Below, piece after piece: positions 4,700-11,491 of a stretch of DNA of 11,491 nt (position 1 is its first letter; every line of letters starts with the position of its first letter). Under the pieces are notes generated by a model that did no database searches, was not told the origin of the DNA, and saw only the letters and a program-made list of their open reading frames with translations. The DNA lies in assembly GCA_031411235.1 (NCBI GenBank), contig JANOAR010000207.1, positions 1-11,491 on the forward strand, given 5' to 3'. The DNA comes from JANOAR01 sp031411235 (lineage in GTDB: Bacteria > Verrucomicrobiota > Verrucomicrobiia > Verrucomicrobiales > Verrucomicrobiaceae). A program made the translations under genes and the position numbers.

Positions 4700-7330
4700 A
4701 TGCGTTTATCTCATTGCCTCATAGCACCGCTACTGCTCGACGCGGTGAGTGCGGCCACGGTGCCGGACTTCTCGCGTGAGGTGCTGCCGATCCTCTCGGA
4801 GAACTGCTTTCACTGCCATGGGCAGGATGCCAAGGCTCGCAAGGCTGACCTGCGGCTCGATGTCGAAGCTGAGGCGAAGAAGCCCATTGATGGCAAGCCG
4901 CCTGTTCTCGCGGGCAACAGTAGCAAGAGCGAGATCATCGCCCGCCTGTTGAGCCATGATACCGATGAACAAATGCCGCCGCCGAAAAGCAATCGCAAGG
5001 TGACGCCGGCGCAGATCGAGGTGGTGCGACAGTGGATCGACGCGGGCGCGAAATGGGGCCAGCACTGGGCTTATACCAAGGTTGTGCGGCCAGCGCTGCC
5101 GCCTGTGCAGAGCTTCCCAGGCCGACCGCAGAGCACGAATCCCATCGACGCGTTTATCCGAGCCAAGCTCGCCGAGAAAGGTATGAAACCCTCGCCACCT
5201 GCCACGCCCGAGACACTCATCCGCCGCCTCTCGTTGGACTTAACGGGGCTGCCGCCGACGGCAGGGGAGGTGGCTCAGTTTGTCGCGCAAATGAGGCAGA
5301 CAATGAGACTGTCAGACAAGGAGACTGTCAGACCGGAAGTCTCCGCATCGAGCCCCATGCCCTCGTCGTCTGCTCTCCCCGTCTCCTTGTCTGAAAGTCT
5401 GAAAGTCTCCCCATCTTCCCACTCCCAGGCTTTGCATTCCCTCATCGACCGCCTCCTCGCTTCCCCTCGTTATGGTGAGCGCTGGGTCTGGGAGTGGCTG
5501 GATGCTTCGCGTTATGCCGACAGCAATGGCTACCAGGGCGATAACGACCGCACGGCGTGGCCGTGGCGCGACTGGGTCATCCACGCGATCAATTCCAACA
5601 TGCCCTACGACCAGTTCACCGTGTGGCAGATCGCCGGTGATCTGCTGCCGCAGGCGACCACCGAGCAGCGCTTGGCCACCGCCTTCGTGCGCAACCACAT
5701 GATCAACGGCGAAGGCGGGCGCATCCCCGAGGAGAACCGCATCGAGTACCTCTTCGACCAAGCCGAAACCGTGGGCACCATTTGGCTGGGGCTGACGATG
5801 CAGTGCTGCCGCTGCCATGACCACAAGTTTGACCCGCTGCTCCAGACCGACTACTACGGCCTTGTTGCCTTCTTCAACAGCACGCCTGTGGATGGCCAAG
5901 GACGTGGCGGACAGACGGCTCCTGTGCTCGATATGTCCACGCCAGCCGAGGATCAAAAAGTCAAAGACACCCAGGCCAAAGTGGAGCGTGTGGCGAAGGA
6001 GGTGGAAGCCTTTGAGCTGAAAAAATACCCCCGGCCCGCAGGCAAGCCACTCAGCGAATCCGAGGCCATCAAGCTCCCTGGCAACTTGCCCGCTACCCTC
6101 GCCAAGACCGAGCCCGTGAAGCGCGGTGTCGATGCGCTGCTGGAGGCCAAAAGCTACTTCGACGGCGCGGGCAAAGACCCTGCCTATGCGAACGTGCTCG
6201 GCACCCTGCTCGCCGCTGTGCGCGAGCGCAGCTCTGCCGCCAGTCGCGTGACCAAGGTCATGGTCATGGAAGAGCGCAAAGAAGGCCCGCGCGATACCTT
6301 TGTGCTTGTGCGCGGAGCCTACGATGCACTCACGACGACCAAGGTCAGCGCCAGCACGCCGGCGATGCTGCCCGCCATGCCGGCGACTTCGCCAAAAAAT
6401 CGCCTCGGCCTCGCCCAGTGGCTCGTCTCGCGTGATAACCCGCTGACGGCTCGCGTGACGGTGAACCGCTATTGGCAGAGCCTCTTCGGCACGGGCTTGG
6501 TGAAGACTGCCGAGGACTTTGGCGTGCAAGGCGAGCGCCCGCTGCACATGGATTTGCTCGACTACCTCGCCGCCGATTTCATGGCTAGCGGTTGGGATGT
6601 GAAGCGGCTCATCCGCCTCATCGTCACGAGCGAGACGTATCAGCAGAGCAGCAAAATCATCGCCAACGAACTCGACCCCGAAAACCGACTCCTCGCCCAC
6701 GGCCCGCGCTTCCGCTTGCCCAGCTTCCTCCTGCGCGATCAAGCCCTCGCCATCAGCGGTCTGCTCGCGCCGCAGCAGGGTGGCCCCAGCGTGCGGCCCT
6801 ACCAGCCCGAGGGCATCTGGGAGGAGGCCAGTTTTGGCAAGATCACCTACAAGCCGGGAACGGGAGCCGACCTCTACCGCCGCAGTCTCTACACCTTCTG
6901 GCGGCGCATCGTCGGCCCCACCATGGTCTTCGACAACGCCGTGCGCCAGACTTGCGTGGTGAAGTCCGCCCGCACCAATACCCCGCTGCACGCGCTCACG
7001 ACACTCAACGAGCCCACCTTCGTCGAAGCCGCTCGCGCCATGGCACAGCGAGCGCTCACCGACAAAACTCACAGCGATGACTTCGCCCGGCTCACCGCCA
7101 TCTTTCGCAGCGCCACCGCTCGCCCGCCCAGTGTCAGAGAGTTGCAAACTCTGTTGCTCACGCTGGAGAACCTACGCGCTCAGTTCAGCCAAGATGCGGC
7201 AGGAGCCACCAAGCTCTTGCACATCGGCGACTCGGTACCCGCGCCTAGTCTCGACGCCTCCGAACACGCCGCGTGGACGAGCCTTTGCCTGATGATCCTG
7301 AACCTTGATGAGGTGCTGACGAAGGAATAA
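4700..7330 (+). CDS. Exported PSCyt1-PSCyt2-PSD1 cytochrome-type protein (DUF1549/DUF1553)
   Basis: An 876-residue protein with an N-terminal signal-like segment (1-19, LIAPLLLDAVSAA). The PSCyt1 haem-binding domain holds CFHCH (C36, C39, H40). The PSCyt2/DUF1549 region starts at NPIDAFIRAKL (147-157) and includes LDLTGLPPT, RYADSNGYQGD and a second CxxCH within QCCRCH (C369, C372, H373). The DUF1553/PSD1 region runs from NRLGLAQWLVSRDNPLT (567-583) to the conserved RTNTPLHAL and NEPTFVEAAR (about 758-779). This architecture is a hallmark of Planctomycetes and Verrucomicrobia. The two CxxCH sites imply covalent haem c outside the cytoplasm, but the substrate is unknown. Residues about 199-237 (RQTMRLSDKETV through SLKVSP) form a serine-rich in-frame insertion encoded by an imperfect palindrome, absent from the pattern I know for the family. 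The usual adjacent DUF1501 partner gene is not downstream. No Shine-Dalgarno is visible before the ATG. Confidence 0.9.
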   Translation: MRLSHCLIAPLLLDAVSAATVPDFSREVLPILSENCFHCHGQDAKARKADLRLDVEAEAKKPIDGKPPVLAGNSSKSEIIARLLSHDTDEQMPPPKSNRKVTPAQIEVVRQWIDAGAKWGQHWAYTKVVRPALPPVQSFPGRPQSTNPIDAFIRAKLAEKGMKPSPPATPETLIRRLSLDLTGLPPTAGEVAQFVAQMRQTMRLSDKETVRPEVSASSPMPSSSALPVSLSESLKVSPSSHSQALHSLIDRLLASPRYGERWVWEWLDASRYADSNGYQGDNDRTAWPWRDWVIHAINSNMPYDQFTVWQIAGDLLPQATTEQRLATAFVRNHMINGEGGRIPEENRIEYLFDQAETVGTIWLGLTMQCCRCHDHKFDPLLQTDYYGLVAFFNSTPVDGQGRGGQTAPVLDMSTPAEDQKVKDTQAKVERVAKEVEAFELKKYPRPAGKPLSESEAIKLPGNLPATLAKTEPVKRGVDALLEAKSYFDGAGKDPAYANVLGTLLAAVRERSSAASRVTKVMVMEERKEGPRDTFVLVRGAYDALTTTKVSASTPAMLPAMPATSPKNRLGLAQWLVSRDNPLTARVTVNRYWQSLFGTGLVKTAEDFGVQGERPLHMDLLDYLAADFMASGWDVKRLIRLIVTSETYQQSSKIIANELDPENRLLAHGPRFRLPSFLLRDQALAISGLLAPQQGGPSVRPYQPEGIWEEASFGKITYKPGTGADLYRRSLYTFWRRIVGPTMVFDNAVRQTCVVKSARTNTPLHALTTLNEPTFVEAARAMAQRALTDKTHSDDFARLTAIFRSATARPPSVRELQTLLLTLENLRAQFSQDAAGATKLLHIGDSVPAPSLDASEHAAWTSLCLMILNLDEVLTKE
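5296..5410. repeat. In-frame palindromic repeat element inside the PSCyt2 region
   Basis: The left arm (5296-5325) and right arm (5381-5410) are inverted repeats. The inner 21 bases match at 19 of 21, with a perfect core around tcagacaaggagac; the outer 9 match at 6 of 9. The 55-base centre repeats the theme. gagactgtcagac occurs twice at 5305-5317 and 5321-5333, and ctgaaagt occurs twice in tandem at 5391-5406. The element adds about 39 codons without breaking the frame, at a point where relatives normally run straight from the LPPT-EVxxF segment to LIDRLLASPRYGE. It looks like a small palindromic insertion, such as a MITE-like or coding-compatible repeat. Confidence 0.7.
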
Positions 7331-7480
7331 AGCAGCGCTGAATCAAGGCCAAGTGTCGGTGCGGAAGGGGAGGCGGCTTGATCCTAACTGCGACAGTTGG
7401 TGTGCGGGACAACATGCGGAGTTTCCTCAACTCCCACGTTGCGTAACATAGGCACTCGCCAACGATGCAGTTGCCCATCC

Positions 7481-10186
7481 ATGCCAGACTCGCCCACGCT
7501 CTACCTCACGCCGGAAGGCACGCTGCATCTCGATAGCGAGAGCAATACCAAGCTCATCGTTCGCCTGCGCGATGCGACTACGCCGGGCACGTTGTTGCTC
7601 ATACTCGCGAGCGATGCCGCCGATGGCGCGCTGGATGAAGACCTCACTTTCTGGCGATCCATGGCACGCGAATTCATCACGCGGCTGTGCCACTTGCCCG
7701 GCATCAAAGACGGCGCGTGGCGTGCGGGCCCAGCGCTGCCATCTGAGCCCGAGATCGAAGCGTTGATCCAAAGCGCACCGCCGGTGCTCGGCATGGAATA
7801 CCTCGTGCCCAGCGTCATCGCAGCGCTGTGGCAGAACATGGTCGAAGCCATCGCTGGCGAAGCATCGAAGCACGGCGACGACATCGAGGCCGTGCTGCGC
7901 GAACTGCATCCCGTGTGGCGCACGGTGGGCCGCGTGACGTTGCACCTCGCGGAAAACAAGCGCGACAACGAGCGGCCCTTCGCCTTCCTCGCGACTTATG
8001 TGCATCGGCTCAATGCCCGCGCTGAGGCCGAGCACTTGCCGCTCGCTCGCGCTCTAAAAGATCATGCCGCCGATCACGCGATGCTGCGCAGCTTGCTCGC
8101 GCCGTTGCAGGCCGCGTCGGAAAAGAGCAGCGTGATCCGCGAACTCATCGCGTCGAAAAAGGTCTTCGCCGCCGCAGCGTGGTCGCCAGAACAAGCCTTC
8201 GAGTTCCTCAAGGACATCCCCGTTTTAGAAGACTCGGGCCTGCTGGTCAAAGTGCCCGACTGGTGGCAGAGCAAGCGCCCCCCTACCGCGAATGTGACCC
8301 TCACACTCGACTCTGGCGAAGATCATTCCAAGCTCGGTGCAAATGCATTGCTGGGCTTCAACATCAACATCGCCGTCGGCGATGATGCTCTGACGAAGGC
8401 CGAGATTGAAGCCATCATGACGAGCACCGCGCCGCTCATTTCGCTGAAGGGCAAGTGGATCGAACCCGACCGCGAGAAGTTGAAACAAGCGCTCAACTTC
8501 TGGAACCGTGCGGCCTCGGCCAACAAAGATGGCGTGCCCTTCCATGAAGGTCTGCGCTGGATGGCAGGCTTCGCGGGCGGCATGGGCGGCAGGGCCGATG
8601 CCGAGGCAGCAGCGATGATGGCGATGAGCAAAGTCACCGCCGGGCCGAACCTCGCGGCGATGCTCGGGCAGATGCGCAGCGAGACGATGGGCGATGCTGC
8701 GAAGCTGCCCGCCGCGCTCACCGCGACGCTGCGACATTACCAAAAGGAAGGGCTCGACTGGCTCAGCTTCATGACCCGCGCGGGTCTCGGTGCCTGCCTC
8801 GCCGATGACATGGGTCTTGGCAAAACCCTGCAACTCATCGCCCTGCTCGCGCGTCGTGCCGAGGAGCGGATCGCCACCAAGCAAGCCCCCAAGCCAAGCC
8901 TCATCGTCGCGCCCGCTTCGCTGCTGGCCAACTGGCGCAGCGAGATCGAGCGCTGGGCTCCGACGATGAAGCTGCTCATCGCGCATCGCAGCGCCGTGGA
9001 TAACGACGCCATGATTGCGCTCGCCGCAGGCAGCCACGCAGCGCTGGTGCGCGACACGATTGTCATCACTACCTACACCACCTTGGCCAAGCTGACCTCG
9101 TTTGAAAAGATCGCCTGGGACGTGCTCGCGCTCGATGAAGCGCAGGCGATCAAGAACGCGGGCTCGGGCCAGGCGAAGACCGTCAAAGCCTTGAAGCCCG
9201 TCGCGCGCATCGCCTTGACCGGCACGCCGGTGGAGAACCGACTCGGCGATTTGTGGAGCTTGTTCGACTTCCTCAATCCAGGGCTGCTCGGCAGTGCCAC
9301 GGGCTTCGCCAATCACGCACGCACGCTGGCCAAGAGCGGCGGCTACGGCTCGCTGCGCCGCCTCGTGCGGCCCTTCATCCTGCGCCGCATGAAGACCGAT
9401 CCCAAGGTCGCTCCCGACCTGCCACGCAAGACCGAAATGATCGCCTACTGCGAGCTGAGCAAGAAGCAGAGCCAGCTCTATTTGAAAGCCGTCACGCTGC
9501 TGAAAAAAGAACTCAAAGAAGCCGAGGAAGGCATCAAGCGCCAAGGCGTGGTGCTCGGTGCGCTGATGCGGCTCAAGCAAATCTGCAATCACCCCAGCCA
9601 ATGGAGCGGCGATAAAACCTTCGCCCCCGCCGACAGCGGCAAATTCAGCCGACTCGAAGAGCTGTGCAGTGCCATCGCGGATCGACAAGAGAAGGTGCTC
9701 GTCTTCACCCAGTTTCGCGAGATGACCGACCCCATCGCCGACTACTTGGCGAAGGTCTTCGGCAGGCCCGGCCTCGTGCTGCACGGCGGCACGCCCGTGG
9801 GCAAACGCGGCGAGTTGGTCGAGCGTTTCCAAAGCCCCGATGGCCCGCCGTTCTTCGTCATCAGCGTCAAGGCAGGCGGCACGGGCTTGACGCTCACCGC
9901 CGCCAGCCAAGTCATTCATTTTGATCGCTGGTGGAACCCCGCCGTGGAAGATCAAGCCACCGACCGAGCCTTCCGCATCGGCCAAACGAAGCCCGTGCTG
10001 GTGCATAAATTCGTCTGCCAAGGCACGCTGGAAGAGCGCATCGACAAGCTCATTCGCGACAAGAAAAAACTCAGCCGCGACGTGCTCGGCGACGACGACG
10101 GCAGCGCCGCGCAGTTGCTCACCCACATGAGCGATAGCGAGCTGCTGGACTTCGTCTCGCTGAGCGGCGAGTGGGTTGGGGAGTAG
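7481..10186 (+). CDS. SNF2-family DEAD/DEAH-box ATPase/helicase (HepA-like, with SNF2-associated domain)
   Basis: A 901-residue protein from the ATG at 7481 (MPDSPTLYLT). The frame extends back to an ATG at 7397, but that extra stretch is cysteine- and arginine-rich with no family look. Residues about 285-375 match the bacterial SNF2-associated (DUF3670) pattern: LGANALLGFNINIAVGDD, APLISLKGKWIEPD. The ATPase core follows: LRHYQKEGLDWL (417-428), Walker A DDMGLGKT (442-449), LIVAPASLLANW (474-485), Walker B DEAQ (552-555) and LTGTPVENR (579-587). The second lobe has VLVFTQFREM (739-748), LHGGTP (767-772), SVKAGGTGLTLT (795-806) and motif VI QATDRAFRIGQ (825-835). All motifs appear intact. The family uses ATP to translocate on duplex DNA and displace bound proteins such as stalled RNA polymerase. 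In many bacteria it sits beside a SWIM zinc-finger gene; none is seen here. It lies 150 bases after the PSD1 gene, with no visible Shine-Dalgarno, and converges on the kinase gene. Confidence 0.93.
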   Translation: MPDSPTLYLTPEGTLHLDSESNTKLIVRLRDATTPGTLLLILASDAADGALDEDLTFWRSMAREFITRLCHLPGIKDGAWRAGPALPSEPEIEALIQSAPPVLGMEYLVPSVIAALWQNMVEAIAGEASKHGDDIEAVLRELHPVWRTVGRVTLHLAENKRDNERPFAFLATYVHRLNARAEAEHLPLARALKDHAADHAMLRSLLAPLQAASEKSSVIRELIASKKVFAAAAWSPEQAFEFLKDIPVLEDSGLLVKVPDWWQSKRPPTANVTLTLDSGEDHSKLGANALLGFNINIAVGDDALTKAEIEAIMTSTAPLISLKGKWIEPDREKLKQALNFWNRAASANKDGVPFHEGLRWMAGFAGGMGGRADAEAAAMMAMSKVTAGPNLAAMLGQMRSETMGDAAKLPAALTATLRHYQKEGLDWLSFMTRAGLGACLADDMGLGKTLQLIALLARRAEERIATKQAPKPSLIVAPASLLANWRSEIERWAPTMKLLIAHRSAVDNDAMIALAAGSHAALVRDTIVITTYTTLAKLTSFEKIAWDVLALDEAQAIKNAGSGQAKTVKALKPVARIALTGTPVENRLGDLWSLFDFLNPGLLGSATGFANHARTLAKSGGYGSLRRLVRPFILRRMKTDPKVAPDLPRKTEMIAYCELSKKQSQLYLKAVTLLKKELKEAEEGIKRQGVVLGALMRLKQICNHPSQWSGDKTFAPADSGKFSRLEELCSAIADRQEKVLVFTQFREMTDPIADYLAKVFGRPGLVLHGGTPVGKRGELVERFQSPDGPPFFVISVKAGGTGLTLTAASQVIHFDRWWNPAVEDQATDRAFRIGQTKPVLVHKFVCQGTLEERIDKLIRDKKKLSRDVLGDDDGSAAQLLTHMSDSELLDFVSLSGEWVGE

Positions 10187-10283
10187 GGGTGTATGGACTG
10201 TGAGGATGAAGATGGCTACTCTCTGCGCCATGTACCTCATCTCGCTCTTACCTTTCCCAAGGACTTGAAGGACTTCATGGCCA

Positions 10284-11491
10284 TCAAGCACTGTCCGCCC
10301 CATCACCAAGAATCTTCGGCACCTTCTCCACGAACTTCAGCGTCTCCTCCAGCGTCTCCAAAAACACATCGACTTTGATTGGCTTCGTCAGATACCGGAA
10401 GAATCCTGCCTCTAATCCCTTCTCGATGTCGCGGGGGATGGCATTGGCGCTCAAAGCCACGACAGGAATGTGCGCGGTGGCAGGATCAGCGCGGATGATT
10501 TTCATCGCTTCGGTGCCGCTGATTCCGGGCAGGTTGATGTCCATCAAGATCACATCTGGCAGATAGCTGCGGGCGAGGTTGATGCCATCGCTGCCGTTGA
10601 CGGCCGTCAGCAGTCGCAGGTCGGTACGGCGGGCGATGAGCAGCTCAATGAGCTTCAGATTCGCGGGGTTGTCTTCGACGTAGAGCAGCAGGCGCGTTCG
10701 CGTGCTTACCGCAGCAGGTGTGATCGCTATCACCGTGCTTTCGGCTTTGATGAATTCGGCACGGGGATCAAGATCCGCTCTCATGTCGATCCAGAACACG
10801 CTGCCCACGCCAACGCTGCTCTCCATGCCAATCGTGCCTTGCATGAGTTCTACCAAACGCTTGCTGAAGACGAGGCCAATGCCCGTTCCCTCTTCACCTG
10901 TGGCCTCTTTGCCGAGTCGATTGAAAGGCTGGAAGAGCTGCGATTGCATGTCTGGAGACAGGCCGGTGCCAGTGTCCTTGACGCTGATTTTCAAGCGGCT
11001 CAGAGGGGTCATCGCGCAGTCCACAACCACGCTCCCACCTTCTCGGTTATACTTGATTGCGTTGGACAGCAGATTGATCAGTACCTGCTTCAAGCGCGTG
11101 CGGTCGGCCTTGATAAAACAAGCTCCCTCGAACTTGGGGAAAGTCATCGTGATGCTGCGCTTCTTCGCCTGCGGCTCGATCATGGCTTGGCATTCGATCA
11201 TCACTTCCGGCAGCGACACGGCCTCCAGCGAGAGCGTCAGCCGCCCCGATTCGACGACTGCGAGATCGAGGATGTCGTTGATCAACTCCAGCAGATACCA
11301 GCCCGCGTGTAGGATCTGGTCGATGCTCGCCTTCTGGCTGGTTGTAGGCGGCGGCGCGTCAGACTCCATGAGCTGGGCGAAGCCAAGGATGGCATTGAGC
11401 GGTGAGCGCAGCTCATGGCTCATGCTGGAAAGGAAGTCCGACTTGGCCAAACTGGCTCTCTCCGCGATCGCCTTGGCCTTCTCCAGTTCGG
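10284..11491 (-). CDS. Hybrid sensor histidine kinase with C-terminal receiver domain (partial, N-terminus outside window)
   Basis: The visible 401 codons run off the right edge; the frame is open upstream (ELEKAKAIAERASLAKSDF), so the TTG at 11450 is internal. The dimerisation helix carries the phospho-acceptor His in MSHELRSPLNAILGF (His codon 11415-11417). The ATPase lobe follows: N box LLSNAIKYNREGG, G1 DTGTGLS, F box LFQPFNRLG and G2 GTGIGLVFSKRLVELMQG. A linker then leads to a receiver domain starting LLLYVEDNPANLKLIELL. It has the phospho-acceptor Asp in ILMDINLPG (codon 10539-10541), Ser in ALSANA and Lys in YLTKPI. All catalytic residues are present. The protein should autophosphorylate on His and pass phosphate to its own Asp, then probably to another partner. 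The sensor region is not in view, so the signal is unknown. It ends with TGA at 10284, 97 bases from the end of the convergent SNF2 gene; no clear bidirectional terminator lies in that gap. Confidence 0.92.
   Translation of the reverse strand, partial: ELEKAKAIAERASLAKSDFLSSMSHELRSPLNAILGFAQLMESDAPPPTTSQKASIDQILHAGWYLLELINDILDLAVVESGRLTLSLEAVSLPEVMIECQAMIEPQAKKRSITMTFPKFEGACFIKADRTRLKQVLINLLSNAIKYNREGGSVVVDCAMTPLSRLKISVKDTGTGLSPDMQSQLFQPFNRLGKEATGEEGTGIGLVFSKRLVELMQGTIGMESSVGVGSVFWIDMRADLDPRAEFIKAESTVIAITPAAVSTRTRLLLYVEDNPANLKLIELLIARRTDLRLLTAVNGSDGINLARSYLPDVILMDINLPGISGTEAMKIIRADPATAHIPVVALSANAIPRDIEKGLEAGFFRYLTKPIKVDVFLETLEETLKFVEKVPKILGDGADSA

Noticed and set aside
5312..7147. A 611-codon minus-strand open frame opposite the PSD1 gene
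   Set aside because: It is a high-GC antisense shadow; all recognised motifs (two CxxCH sites, the DUF1549 and DUF1553 signatures) are on the plus strand.
7331..7480. Promoter or small gene between the PSD1 and SNF2 genes
   Set aside because: Only a 5-bp stem (aactg-cga-cagtt, 7386-7398) and a TAACAT at 7444-7449 without a matching -35 are visible, too weak to call.
10187..10283. Bidirectional terminator between the convergent SNF2 and kinase genes
   Set aside because: The 97-base gap has only short direct repeats around ggactt and no GC-rich hairpin with a T-run on either strand.
8225..10309. A 694-codon minus-strand open frame opposite the SNF2 gene
   Set aside because: It is an antisense shadow of a gene with a complete set of helicase motifs; its own translation shows no domain.

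Overview
The window reads as a chromosomal segment of a member of the PVC group, most likely Verrucomicrobiota. The main evidence is a planctomycete/verrucomicrobial-type PSCyt1-PSCyt2-PSD1 cytochrome gene, an exported VCBS/FG-GAP propeller protein, high GC outside one cassette, start codons with no obvious Shine-Dalgarno sequence, and a short intergenic repeat with a 'cacgaatgaacacgga' core. I recall that repeat type from PVC genomes, so the assignment is an inference.

Layout from left to right. Positions 1-325 (minus) hold the N-terminal 108 residues of glutamyl-Q tRNA(Asp) synthetase, running off the left edge. Positions 326-677 are non-coding and carry a 37-nt inverted repeat pair (458-494 and 565-601). 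Positions 678-1982 (minus) encode a secreted protein with seven calcium-loop (FG-GAP/VCBS) repeats. Positions 1891-2320 are two directly adjacent 215-bp copies, 203/215 identical with no gaps, spanning the junction of that gene with its upstream neighbour. Positions 2241-4444 (minus) are a compact type II-like restriction-modification operon: a PD-(D/E)xK endonuclease followed by an N6-adenine methyltransferase, with stop and start overlapping as ATGA. Positions 4445-4699 are a divergent intergenic region. Positions 4700-7330 (plus) encode the PSCyt/PSD1 protein, which has an in-frame palindromic insertion. Positions 7481-10186 (plus) encode a bacterial SNF2-family ATPase with the SNF2-associated (DUF3670-like) domain. 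Positions 10284-11491 (minus) hold the C-terminal part of a hybrid histidine kinase ending in a receiver domain, running off the right edge.

The two restriction-modification genes clearly work together. The other genes look like independent units: tRNA modification, an exported propeller protein, an exported haem protein, a chromatin-remodeller-like ATPase and a two-component sensor. The restriction-modification block is visibly less GC-rich than its surroundings in hand-counted samples (31/60 in lines 2641 and 4201, against 41/60 in line 9121), which fits acquisition by transfer.

The oddest feature is the 215-bp tandem copy. It leaves a truncated but translatable signal-peptide mini-gene. 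All five base differences between the two copies inside the propeller-gene coding part are synonymous, so the copies may have diverged as parts of complete genes before being joined, or the join may be an assembly artefact. I found no tRNA, rRNA, CRISPR array, transposase or convincing terminator.
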